Made by a program: the position numbers and the translations under genes
Origin: Halomonas sp. M4R1S46
GTDB taxonomy: Bacteria > Pseudomonadota > Gammaproteobacteria > Pseudomonadales > Halomonadaceae
Length of the DNA: 64,000 nucleotides
Assembly: GCF_025725685.1 (NCBI RefSeq)
Contig: NZ_CP107008.1
Location: 2,046,001-2,110,000 of the forward strand
Reading direction: 5' to 3'
In this document: positions 7,404-15,015 of the stretch, piece after piece
Layout: every line of letters begins with the position of its first letter
Position numbering within the stretch: position 1 is the stretch's first letter
Notes under the pieces: generated by a model
Told to the model about the DNA's origin: nothing
Databases searched by the model: none
What the model saw: only the letters and a program-made list of their open reading frames with translations

Positions 7404-7687
7404 GGTAGGCGGTAGGTGCCAGCCGTAAGCTGGATGGCGTAGAGGCCCGTCCCCGCGTATGGCTACATCGGCGATTGCCTTCCCCGTGAGTGGGTGGTAA
7501 TCACCCTGAGAAGGATCGTTTCCCTAAGGTGGGCTCCATCCCCTCCGTAAGTGAGGGGTAATCGGCAGGGGCGCCTTCGTCTCCCTGTAGTGGGCCGTAA
7601 TTGATTCGATACTATGTGGCGCTGTGCGGAGCTGTGAGAGGTCTTGCGGGGTAGGCGGTAGGGATGCCCGCTCGGGTGGGTAGAGGC
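7404..7687. repeat. Iteron- and hairpin-rich segment, possible origin
   Basis: A 280-bp non-coding segment with two repeat types. An outer pair at 7404-7446 and 7651-7687 shares GGTAGGCGGTAGG, then a TGCC-started hairpin, then GTAGAGGC. Between them are four related units of the form CCC(n)GTnAGTGGG(n)GTAAT at about 7482-7501, 7521-7539, 7540-7562 and 7582-7601; one of them is a perfect CCCCTC/GAGGGG stem-loop. Placement immediately upstream of a RepL-like gene suggests an origin with iterons, or a structured regulatory RNA. Confidence 0.55.
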
Positions 7688-7722
7688 GCTTGAGCGGGCT
7701 TTAAGGTGGGGGTGAGAAGGTT

Positions 7723-8067
7723 CTAGGAGGAAGAGCCCTGAGCGGCGACCTGTCCGTCGAGGCAGTTCGAGTAAACCACGCCGTATGTATCCTCGGGGTT
7801 GGTGTCCATGTGGTCGTACACCAATTCGGTGATGTCCACCAACACCCGTTTCGTCCTCAAGCTGATGCTCTGCTCGGAAATCTCACGGATTACGCTGGCA
7901 GATGGCTCGCCACCGTCCCGACGCATTGCAACATCAACGGCGTACTCGGCAAGTACCTTGCAGCCATCGGTCTGGCCGGACGAAGTCGGCTCGGCTTGGG
8001 CAGTTGTTGAGATTCCCGACAGCGTAATAACAGCCGCAAGAATTGAACCCAACTTACTGTTTTTCAT
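7723..8067 (-). CDS. Small secreted protein (hypothetical)
   Basis: A 114-aa protein with a classical signal peptide: MKNSKLGSILAAVITLSGI, then a likely cleavage at AQA-EP. The mature part of about 88 residues contains two cysteines (GCKVLAEYAV and SNCLDGQ) that could form one disulfide, and a central helix (SASVIREISEQSISLR). AAGGAGGAGG precedes the ATG by about 8 nt, a near-perfect ribosome site. The layout, a lone small periplasmic helical protein, recalls Rap1a/immunity-type proteins, but I see no proof. It sits between the repeat segment and a membrane-protein gene within the integrated element. Confidence 0.78.
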   Translation of the reverse strand: MKNSKLGSILAAVITLSGISTTAQAEPTSSGQTDGCKVLAEYAVDVAMRRDGGEPSASVIREISEQSISLRTKRVLVDITELVYDHMDTNPEDTYGVVYSNCLDGQVAAQGSSS

Positions 8068-8125
8068 ACGTCCTCCTCCTTGAGATTGATTCGATTTCCA
8101 CGCTTCTAGGTCGTGGTATGAGTAG

Positions 8126-8476
8126 TCAGCCTGTATCGTTGAGTCTGCGGTATTCGGCCAGCATCCTACGTACCTTCCGCTCCCGCTTCATGAGGCGGTC
8201 ACGCTCTTTGGCTGTCAGTTGGGTATCGCTCTCACCATTCCAGAGGGTATCTTCCAGTTCCTGCGCTTCTCGGCGCATCTCTTCATGGGTAGGCCCGATC
8301 CAGAGCTTACGGAACGGGTTGTATCCCCTGTGGACGCAGACAATCACCCCTATCGCGATACCAACACCCAGTAGATGGAGCAGTGTCGAATCAGCCCCCT
8401 GTCCTGCCTTCACTACATACCCTGCGGCCAGGAACAGGGCGGCGGCGAAGAATGCCCCCAGCGTTCGACCGTTCAT
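8126..8476 (-). CDS. Small inner-membrane protein (hypothetical)
   Basis: The 116-aa product has two N-terminal transmembrane segments (about residues 5-22 and 32-48) followed by a charged, probably helical cytoplasmic domain (THEEMRREAQELEDTL, AKERDRLMKRERKVRRML). GGAGAG lies before the ATG at 8476. It is between the secreted protein and the integrase on the same strand, with 58- and 83-nt gaps. No family is recognised; the charged tail could form a coiled coil. Confidence 0.68.
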   Translation of the reverse strand: MNGRTLGAFFAAALFLAAGYVVKAGQGADSTLLHLLGVGIAIGVIVCVHRGYNPFRKLWIGPTHEEMRREAQELEDTLWNGESDTQLTAKERDRLMKRERKVRRMLAEYRRLNDTG

Positions 8477-8559
8477 CCTGCGTCTCTCCAGATTTCGTTA
8501 TCATTCCCTGGTGACCCTACGCCCCACAAAACGAGGGCATCAAGATCGAGCAAGGCCCC

Positions 8560-9852
8560 TCACCTTGGATACCTCAGCAACTCCACCGCTTCCCTTTTGC
8601 TCTTCAGCGAGTGGCCGCCGGAGTACAGCCCGTAAGTCACGCGTGGCTTCTCGTGGCCGACGATGTCCGCCGACAGGTTCTCCGACACGCCCGCATCTTC
8701 GAGGAGGGTCACCACCGTCTTACGGATGGAGTGGAAGACGTAGGAAGCGCCGAAGCCGTGGCGAGCCTTGAGCCGACCGAACCGCTTCCCGATGGCATTG
8801 GACCGGTCCCCGTACTTGTTGAAGGTGAGCCCGGAGAGCAGATAGCCGTCCCTGGACTCAGCCAGGAGGCGCTCCACGGAGGGCTTCAACTCGGAGTGAA
8901 CCGGAATCTCGCGAATCCCTGCGTCTGTCTTACTGTCGGTGATCCTGAGCCTGTCCGTTGAGCTATCATCCGTGCGCAACGAGCACAGCTCCTCGATCCG
9001 TGCCCCGGTGTACATACCGAGGTCTATCAGGTCCACCAAGGCATCATCGCCATCATCCATGGCAGCACGACGCAGCCTGACCACATCGACGGGCTCGAAG
9101 GCGATCCAACCTTTCGCCCCGTTGCGGGCCTTGCTGGCGCTGGCTGCCCGCTCCTGACGCTGGATGAAGGATGGCAGCTTGAAGGGCTCGCGATCTGCTG
9201 GCGCCTTGCCCGTCTCTTGTAGGTGGTGCCAGACACTCCGGGCCGCTGAGAAGCAGCGTTTGACCGAGGACACCCCATAGCCGTAGCCATCCTGGTCCTT
9301 GGGCGCCATGAGCACCTTGGCCCACTCCCTGACGCTCTCCTGGCCGATGGCCTCGATGACCTCGAAGTGAGCCGCCATCCGCTTGGCGTCCTTCTCCATT
9401 TGCTCGGCAGTCTTGGGCTTGAGGTGGAGACCGTCTCGCCACTCCTGAAGCTCAGGTTCAATGGGCGTCTCCTGACCGAGCGCCACACCAGCAAGCCGCT
9501 GGGCATCTTCGGCCCGGCCCTGAGCATCGAGCTTCTCGGCCTTCTCAAGGATGGCGCTGGACAGAGCCTCATGGTGGAGCCTCTGGCCGCTTCGCTGGAG
9601 GTCTTCGAGTTGCTGGCGATAATCCAGCAACCCGTCGAGGAACGATCCTTCCTCCTTCTCACAGCCCCGCGCCCTGGCGATCTGGTCCTTCCACTCAGCC
9701 ACCAGCGCATAGGCTCTCGACTGGGCCACCCGCTTGTCAGCGGTCCCGGTACTCTTCACGAAGCGAATCTTGCCGCCCAGCTTGGGGCGTGCGTCCTTGG
9801 GGATGGTCAGCACTGCGTACCAGCGGTTGGCGCGTCTCTCAAGGTGGCTCAT
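8560..9852 (-). CDS. Tyrosine integrase of the tRNA-Ser element
   Basis: The 430-aa site-specific recombinase has an N-terminal arm-binding region (NRWYAVLTIPKDARPKLGG, as in DUF6538-type integrases), a core-binding domain at about residues 160-240 and a C-terminal catalytic domain. The catalytic residues are visible: Arg in YTGARIEELCSL, H-x-x-R in FHSIRKT, His in IVGHEKPRV and the nucleophile Tyr in YGLYSGG. The start at 9852 (MSHLERR) is preferred to an in-frame start at 9882, which falls inside the TTTACCACAT repeats. Those repeats lie where the promoter should be, so integrase binding probably represses its own gene. It lies next to attR, as is usual. Confidence 0.95.
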   Translation of the reverse strand: MSHLERRANRWYAVLTIPKDARPKLGGKIRFVKSTGTADKRVAQSRAYALVAEWKDQIARARGCEKEEGSFLDGLLDYRQQLEDLQRSGQRLHHEALSSAILEKAEKLDAQGRAEDAQRLAGVALGQETPIEPELQEWRDGLHLKPKTAEQMEKDAKRMAAHFEVIEAIGQESVREWAKVLMAPKDQDGYGYGVSSVKRCFSAARSVWHHLQETGKAPADREPFKLPSFIQRQERAASASKARNGAKGWIAFEPVDVVRLRRAAMDDGDDALVDLIDLGMYTGARIEELCSLRTDDSSTDRLRITDSKTDAGIREIPVHSELKPSVERLLAESRDGYLLSGLTFNKYGDRSNAIGKRFGRLKARHGFGASYVFHSIRKTVVTLLEDAGVSENLSADIVGHEKPRVTYGLYSGGHSLKSKREAVELLRYPR

Positions 9853-9874
9853 AGCGTGGTGTCCTGACGGTGCA

Positions 9875-9897
9875 TTTACCACACTAATTTACCACAT
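9875..9897 (+). repeat. Right pair of probable integrase arm-type sites
   Basis: TTTACCACAC at 9875-9884 and TTTACCACAT at 9888-9897, same orientation and 13-bp spacing as the pair near the left end. They overlap the presumed integrase promoter region. Confidence 0.65.
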
Positions 9898-9959
9898 GAA
9901 ATCGACGTAACGCATTGACTGACTTGGATATCAATGGTTTATGAGCATCTGGCGGATTG

Positions 9960-9980
9960 TCCCTGTCCCTCCGCCACTTC
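9960..9980 (+). repeat. attR: right direct repeat of the integrated element
   Basis: Perfect 21-bp copy of 1475-1495, including the last 17 nt of tRNA-Ser with its CCA. The tRNA sequence upstream is not present here, so this end carries only the regenerated 3' fragment. Confidence 0.92.
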
Positions 9981-9992
9981 CTATTCAGAATC

Positions 9993-10014
9993 AAGCGCCT
10001 TCGGGCGCTTTTTT
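9993..10014 (+). terminator. Displaced tRNA-Ser terminator
   Basis: Stem AAGCGCC (9993-9999), TTCG tetraloop, GGCGCTT, then TTTT: a textbook intrinsic terminator 12 nt beyond attR. Before integration it would have stood about 15 nt after the tRNA 3' end, so the element has separated tRNA-Ser from its own terminator. Confidence 0.88.
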
Positions 10015-10159
10015 CGTTTCTGGCGCTTCCGCAACGGCCTGGCTCACCCCCCTGGAGCGTGTCCTCACCCTTGCCTTCCCGGGGCCGCCGCCTCCCCCAT
10101 GAGAGAGGCACCCGGGGTCTGGCCGTCAGGTCACCCATCGGGGCCGGCCCCGAACCGCC

Positions 10160-10438
10160 TCATCCCGGGGCCGACGAGTCCCCGCGCGCGTCGACATCTT
10201 CCGGCCCCTGGCGCGAGCTCGGCCGTGACAGGGCCTGCTGCCCCTTGCCGCTGAGCCAGGTCAGGGCGATCAGGAACAGGCCGGCCACGATGATCGGGGC
10301 AAGGAAGTCACCGAGGCCCTGGGCGGTCTCCCCGTACGCCATGATCATGCCCGCCGCCAGCCCCACGAAGGCAAGGAAGGCCACCCAGGTGAGCGTCTTG
10401 AGGGCATAACGGGCAAGGGTCCGAAAGGTCGTTGTCAT
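10160..10438 (-). CDS. Small membrane protein (hypothetical)
   Basis: A 92-aa protein starting MTTTFRTLARYAL with two transmembrane segments (about residues 15-35 and 45-62) and a hydrophilic tail rich in Gln, Ser and Asp. GGGAGAG lies 6 nt before the ATG at 10438; the frame is open upstream but that start lacks a ribosome site. It is the first chromosomal gene right of the integrated element and stands alone. No domain is recognised. Confidence 0.68.
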   Translation of the reverse strand: MTTTFRTLARYALKTLTWVAFLAFVGLAAGMIMAYGETAQGLGDFLAPIIVAGLFLIALTWLSGKGQQALSRPSSRQGPEDVDARGDSSAPG

Positions 10439-10736
10439 GTCAACTCTCCCGCTCTCCTGCGTAGGCGAGCCTGTCACCGGCAGTGGCCAGGACGCAGGCC
10501 CTTCATTTTACACGGTGCTCTGTTAATAGAGTTCTTTGATGCAGCGTGGTCGATGGGCCGGCATCATGCCACCCCATCCCCTCACGCTCCGGAAACAGGC
10601 GATGGCGACGGCGGACCGACCGCGCCTCGGTGCGACCGGACCGTCGACAGAACGGCTGTCGGCACTTGAAGGGGAAATGCGCGAACCCCCGCGGAACCGA
10701 GACGGCATCACGGCGGCGACTGACCCGCCGCCGGCG

Positions 10737-11378
10737 TCATCCCAGCAGATCCCGGGCCTCGACCAGGGTCAGGCGCCCGGTCAGGAAGGCGCCGGTATCG
10801 AGGTAATGCACATTGCCGAGCACCCTGGGGGCCTCCACGATGGTGTGACCGACGACCACGGCATCGATACCGGTCACCGGGGTGGTGTCGCCCTGCCGAA
10901 TGCGCTCTCGCCCCCATACCAGTGCATGACGGTCGCATTCCTCGATCCGCGCCCAATCCGCCGGCGGCTCGGCGTGTACCAGACCGATACGCCGCTCGCC
11001 CACCCTCACCTCACGAGCAAAGGGCAAATGGTGCAGGGCTTCCTTCAGGACCCGCCTGACCTCATCGAGCGACTCGTCCAGGGCCCAGCCGCCCCCGTTG
11101 ATCCGCCACAGGGGCATGGCGGCGTCATCGACGCACAGGGCCTCATGCGCCATCACTTCGTGATTGCCGCGCACCCCATGGAACCAGGGCTGACGGGCCA
11201 ACTGCAGGCAGGCCAGCGAGGCCGGGCCCCGGTCGATCAGGTCACCCACCGAGAACAGGCGATCCACGCGCTCGTCGAAATCGACCCCTCTCAGCCGAGC
11301 CGACAGCAAGTCATATTCGCCGTGCAGGTCGCCGACGAAGAAGTCACGCCCCCGGCGGTTCATCTCATGGCGAATCAT
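10737..11378 (-). CDS. Serine/threonine protein phosphatase, PrpA/PrpB type
   Basis: The 213-aa calcineurin-like metallophosphoesterase shows all metal-site motifs in order: GDLHG, GDLIDRGP, GNHE, and later histidines in LVHAEPP and VVGHT. This arrangement matches the bacteriophage lambda PP / PrpA-PrpB (PphA/PphB) family, which dephosphorylates proteins with a bimetal centre; misfolding signalling is the E. coli role. A good AAGGAGAG site precedes the ATG at 11378. A diadenosine tetraphosphatase is less likely because the protein is too short and has the lambda-PP spacing. It forms a single-gene unit. Confidence 0.86.
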   Translation of the reverse strand: MIRHEMNRRGRDFFVGDLHGEYDLLSARLRGVDFDERVDRLFSVGDLIDRGPASLACLQLARQPWFHGVRGNHEVMAHEALCVDDAAMPLWRINGGGWALDESLDEVRRVLKEALHHLPFAREVRVGERRIGLVHAEPPADWARIEECDRHALVWGRERIRQGDTTPVTGIDAVVVGHTIVEAPRVLGNVHYLDTGAFLTGRLTLVEARDLLG

Positions 11379-11554
11379 GCCTCTCTCCTTGGTGCGCCGA
11401 CGCTGGCGGTTGCATCAGCGAGCACGCCCATCGGTCAGGGCCGATGCAAGCCAGCGACAGGCGCGGAATGAGGAAGGAGCCACCGATGACCGATGTGCCG
11501 AGGGGCACCGCTATCGATCGGAGAAGACGACGAGTCGAGACAACACCTGACGCT

Positions 11555-11842
11555 CTAGGCGAGGGGCAAGGCGCTTCCGCCGGCCGAGCCAAGCGACGTG
11601 TGCCCTTCGGTCGCCACTCGCGACTCTCCTTCCCGGGGAAGTGCCTCGCTGGCCGATGCCGGGAGCTCGGCGACCACCACCGAGTAGGCGTGATCGTGAA
11701 CGGCCACCAGCGGGATGGCACGCAGCACGCGTACCGACCGGTCATCGACGTGCAGGACGTCACCGGGACGCGGTGGCCGGTCGACTGCCAGAGAAACGAG
11801 CAGGTCACTGCCCGGCACATAGCTGACCACAAGGACGTTCAT
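11555..11842 (-). CDS. Hypothetical 95-aa protein
   Basis: The product starts MNVLVVSYVPGSDLLV and is beta-strand-like through the middle (RSVRVLRAIPLVAVHDHAYSVVVAEL), then has an Ala/Ser/Gly-rich tail. GGAG stands 8 nt before the ATG. A rightward frame beginning at 11486 overlaps it and has a strong AGGAAGGAG site, but that frame translates to Arg-rich sequence and looks non-coding. I favour the leftward gene. Family unknown. Confidence 0.55.
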   Translation of the reverse strand: MNVLVVSYVPGSDLLVSLAVDRPPRPGDVLHVDDRSVRVLRAIPLVAVHDHAYSVVVAELPASASEALPREGESRVATEGHTSLGSAGGSALPLA

Positions 11843-11913
11843 GGGGACGGTCTCCGAGGCTGCCCACTCGTCACAGTCTCGACCATCCCTCCCGCGCTGT
11901 CACGGCGCCCGTC

Positions 11914-11934
11914 GCTCCCCCACCGGTGGGGAGC
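11914..11934. terminator. Palindromic terminator downstream of nhaP2
   Basis: GCTCCCC and GGGGAGC flank CACCGGT, giving a nearly symmetrical stem 28 nt beyond the antiporter stop codon on the leftward strand. No long T run follows. Confidence 0.5.
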
Positions 11935-11961
11935 GGGTTCCCGTGCTCGACGGGGTATTAC

Positions 11962-13668
11962 CTAGTAGAGACGCAGCCCCACCCGCGTCACCCGGTTGCC
12001 ATCCATCTCGCTGACCACCCAGTGGATGCCGTGCCAGTCCACGTCATCGCCCACCACCGGGTGGCCGCCGACCCGCAACGAGATGAAATCGGCCAGCGTC
12101 ATGTCCTGCTCACCGGGGCTGAGCGTGAGCCCGTAGGCATCGGCCACGTCGCCCATGCGCGCCGCCCCGTCGAAGGTGAAGGTGCCGAAGAAGGCCCGTT
12201 CGCGCTTGAGGGTGGCATCGCCGTTGAACAGCCGGTTGAGGGCCGGCAGGTCGTCGGTGCGGCCGATCACGCAGAGCACATCGCCCCGGCACAGCCGGGT
12301 GCTGCCCTTGGGGTGCAGCATCACGCCCTCGCGGAACAGCGAGGCAATCAGGGCTCCCGAGGGGAAGCGCAGCAGGCGGATCGGCACGTCCTCGAGGTCG
12401 TCGTTCTCGACCACGTAGACGAACATCTCGAAGTCGTTGTCCGCCTGGATGCCCAGGGGCCCACGCCGGTTGGGTGCCACCATGGGCGGCAGCTGGACCT
12501 TCAGACGACGGGCGACCCACGGCAGCGTGCCGCCCTGGATCAACAGCGACAGCAGCACCACCGCGAAGGCGACGTTGAAATACAGCGAGGCGTTCTCCAC
12601 CCCGCCGATCACCGGGAAGATCGCCAGCACGATGGGCACCGCGCCGCGCAGCCCGACCCAGGCGATGAAGCCGACCTCCCGCCAGCGGAAACGGAAGAAC
12701 GGCTTGATGGCCACCAGCACGGCCAGGGGACGCGCCACGAAGATCAGCGCCAGGGCCACCGCGGTGGCCGGCAGGGCATACTCCAGCATCTCGCTGGGGG
12801 TCACCAGTAGGCCCAGCACCAGGAACAGGCCGATCTGGCTCAACCAGGCCAGGCCGTCATGGACCGGCAGGATGAAGTTGAGATGGCGCCCGGGGCGGTT
12901 GCCGATCATCAGCCCCGTCAGGTAGATGGCCAGGAAGCCACTGCCCCCCAAGGCACTGGTCAGGCCGAAGACGCAGAAGCCCAGGGCCAGCGCCAGCAGC
13001 GAGTAGAGGCCCGGCGCCAGGTCCAGCCAACTGATCAGCCGCGCGATCAGCCAGCCCGCCCCCACGCCGATGACGATCCCCAGCCCGAACTGGCGCAGGA
13101 AGAAGAGCGCGGTCTCCAGCACGCCGCCGATCTCCCCGACCAGCACCTCCACCAGCATCAGCGTCAGGAAGATCGCCATGGGATCGTTGGTCCCCGACTC
13201 GATCTCCAGCGTCGCCCCCACCCGCTCGTTGAGGTTGATGCCGCGGCCGCCGAGCATCGAGAAGACCGCGGCGGCGTCGGTGGAGCCGACGATGGCGCCG
13301 ACCAGCAGCCCCTGGACCAGGGTCAGCTCGAAGACCGCCATGGCGATCGCCCCGACCAGGGCGCTGGTGACGAAGACCCCCAGGGTGGCCAGGGACAGCG
13401 CCGGCTTGAAGCCCACCCGGAAGGTCTTGAGCCGGGTGCGCAGCCCGCCGTCGAGCAGGATCATCGCCAGCGCCAGATGGCCGATCAGGAAGGCCAGCGC
13501 ATAGTCGTCGAACTGGATGCCCAGCAGGCCCTCTTCCCCGGCCAGCATGCCGAGCCCGAGGAAGATCAGCAGCAAGGGCACGCCGACCAGGGTGGAAAGG
13601 CGACTGGCGAGGATGCTCAGGGCAATCAAGAAGCCGCTGAGAAGAAAGAGGGTATTGATCGAATCCAT
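11962..13668 (-). CDS. nhaP2: K+/H+ antiporter NhaP2 (CvrA)
   Basis: A 568-aa CPA1-type antiporter exchanging cytoplasmic K+ (or Na+) for H+ across the inner membrane. About twelve hydrophobic segments fill residues 1-390. They include the conserved acidic motifs GSTDAAAVFSML and IESGTNDPMAI, whose Asp residues bind the cation. From about 400 a soluble TrkA-C-like domain follows (NDFEMFVYVVEND, CRGDVLCVIGRTDDL), which senses nucleotides or ions in this family. Length is close to the roughly 578 aa of E. coli NhaP2. It is a single gene, fitting the needs of a halophile for volume and K+ control. Confidence 0.93.
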   Translation of the reverse strand: MDSINTLFLLSGFLIALSILASRLSTLVGVPLLLIFLGLGMLAGEEGLLGIQFDDYALAFLIGHLALAMILLDGGLRTRLKTFRVGFKPALSLATLGVFVTSALVGAIAMAVFELTLVQGLLVGAIVGSTDAAAVFSMLGGRGINLNERVGATLEIESGTNDPMAIFLTLMLVEVLVGEIGGVLETALFFLRQFGLGIVIGVGAGWLIARLISWLDLAPGLYSLLALALGFCVFGLTSALGGSGFLAIYLTGLMIGNRPGRHLNFILPVHDGLAWLSQIGLFLVLGLLVTPSEMLEYALPATAVALALIFVARPLAVLVAIKPFFRFRWREVGFIAWVGLRGAVPIVLAIFPVIGGVENASLYFNVAFAVVLLSLLIQGGTLPWVARRLKVQLPPMVAPNRRGPLGIQADNDFEMFVYVVENDDLEDVPIRLLRFPSGALIASLFREGVMLHPKGSTRLCRGDVLCVIGRTDDLPALNRLFNGDATLKRERAFFGTFTFDGAARMGDVADAYGLTLSPGEQDMTLADFISLRVGGHPVVGDDVDWHGIHWVVSEMDGNRVTRVGLRLY

Positions 13669-13827
13669 GGCGTCCTGCCTCGGGAGAGGAGCGGGATTAT
13701 CTCACGAGCATCGGCGGGTCGCGAAGCCCGCGGCAACGTTGAGTGTCATGCTGGCCAGCCCCCGCCCGGCGCCGATAGACTAGCGACGGACGTGCACGAC
13801 GCGCGTCACGTCGCTGGAGCCTCTGCC

Positions 13828-15012
13828 ATGCTGTCATCTTCCCGCCGCCGGCCGGCCCGGGCCCTGCTGCTGTTTGTCAGCGGCCTGCTCGCCCTCGCGC
13901 CTCCGGTGGCTGCGCAGGAGACCGACGAGGCGCCTCCGCGCTTCCCGCCCCTCGACACCGAGGTGATGGTCCCCGACCTGTCGAGGCCGACCGCGCCGCC
14001 GGCCACGGACCCCCTGGCCGCCTTCCGCACCCTGCCCAGCGGGCCGGCGGTGGACACCCCGACGCGCCCCACCGCACCCGCCGTGGCCGTGGGGCCGGCG
14101 CAGCCCATCGAGCCGCCGCCGGTGCGTCGGCTCGAGGTGATGCTCGACTGGTATCCCAGCCCCCGCCACGCCGCGCTCTTCGTGGCCCGGGAGCGGAACC
14201 TGTTCACCCACCGGGGCCTGGAGGTGGAGATCGTCACCCCGGCCGACCCGGATGTGCCCACCAAGCTGCTCGCGGCCTCGCGGATCGACCTGGCCGTGAC
14301 CCGGCAACCGCTGCTGCACCTGCTCGTCCATCGCGGCCAGCCGCTGGTGCGGGTGGCCACCCTGGTCGGCGTGCCGCTGACGGCGCTGGTGATGCGCACC
14401 GATGCCGACCTCCCCTCGCCGCCCAGCCTGGCCGGGGCGCGGATCGGACACACCGACCGGGACGGCGAGGCGATCCTGCTGGCCACCCTGCTGGCCAGCC
14501 AGGATGTCGCCCGCGAGGAGGTCGACAGCCCCGACCTGCATTTCCGGATGGAGCAGGGCATGCGCGAGAATCGCGTGGACGGGGTGATCGGCGCGGGGCG
14601 CCACCTGCTGCCCCGGGCGCTGGCCGACGATGGCCTGGCGACCACGACCCGGCCGGTGGAGGACTTCGGCGTGCCGCGCCACGATGGGCTCATCCTGGTG
14701 GCCAACCGGGACCACCTGAGCCGACAGCGGGACGCCATCCGGCGCTTCGTGGATGCCCTGGAAGAAGCGACCGCCTGGATCCTCGAGCACCCCGAGGAGA
14801 GCTGGCCGCTGCTGGTGGCGACCGAGCCGACGCTGGACACGCCGGCCAACCGCGCCGCCTGGCCGGAGATCCGTGCCCGCCTCAGCCTGGCGCCGGCGGC
14901 GCTCTCGCAGACACGCTACGCCGACTTCGAGCGCTTCCTGTTCGAGGCCGGACTCACCGACGAGCACCTGCCGGTCGAGCGCCTGGCCCTCGACCCCGCT
15001 GCCCGGCCGTGA
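13828..15012 (+). CDS. ABC substrate-binding protein, NMT1/ThiY-like, orphan
   Basis: The 394-aa exported protein has a signal peptide (ALLLFVSGLLALAPPVAAQE), then about 80 residues of Pro/Thr-rich linker, then an NMT1/SsuA-type periplasmic binding domain from about residue 110 (LEVMLDWYPSPRHAALFVA, FTHRGLEVEIVTPADP, LLAASRIDLAVTR). The DWYP segment is typical of pyrimidine-precursor and thiamine-related binding proteins (ThiY). No permease or ATPase gene is adjacent, so its transport partner is elsewhere or absent. The ATG at 13828 has TGGAG 9 nt upstream; the long open frame before it is antisense to nhaP2. It ends 3 nt from the convergent ybfF. Confidence 0.82.
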   Translation: MLSSSRRRPARALLLFVSGLLALAPPVAAQETDEAPPRFPPLDTEVMVPDLSRPTAPPATDPLAAFRTLPSGPAVDTPTRPTAPAVAVGPAQPIEPPPVRRLEVMLDWYPSPRHAALFVARERNLFTHRGLEVEIVTPADPDVPTKLLAASRIDLAVTRQPLLHLLVHRGQPLVRVATLVGVPLTALVMRTDADLPSPPSLAGARIGHTDRDGEAILLATLLASQDVAREEVDSPDLHFRMEQGMRENRVDGVIGAGRHLLPRALADDGLATTTRPVEDFGVPRHDGLILVANRDHLSRQRDAIRRFVDALEEATAWILEHPEESWPLLVATEPTLDTPANRAAWPEIRARLSLAPAALSQTRYADFERFLFEAGLTDEHLPVERLALDPAARP

Positions 15013-15015
15013 GGA

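Larger units (their letters stand above)
1475..9980. mobile_element. 8.5-kb integrative element in tRNA-Ser(TGA)
   Basis: The element is defined by the 21-bp direct repeats, by a tyrosine integrase at the right end reading inward, and by paired TTTACCACAT repeats inside each end. It carries about eleven genes or gene remnants: a small acidic protein, an HTH remnant, a serine recombinase, a small membrane protein, Rha and BRO-N domains, a 128-aa unknown, RNase HI, a RepL-like winged-helix protein, a secreted protein, a membrane protein and the integrase. Capsid, tail and lysis genes, and conjugation genes, are not seen. Composition around 1500-2450 is visibly more AT-rich than the flanking chromosome. 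I infer an integrative satellite-like or plasmid-like element. Confidence 0.88.

Noticed and set aside
1475..9980. The element read as a complete prophage
   Set aside because: Rha and BRO-N domains and the integrase are phage-like, but no capsid, terminase, tail, lysis or DNA-packaging genes are present.
11486..11965. Rightward frame with a strong AGGAAGGAG ribosome-like site before ATG 11486
   Set aside because: Its translation is Arg-rich without hydrophobic core and overlaps the more protein-like leftward gene at 11555-11842; kept only as an alternative.
12859..13827. Upstream extension of the orphan binding-protein gene
   Set aside because: This part is antisense to nhaP2 and Gln/Asp-rich; the signal peptide at 13828 marks the true start.
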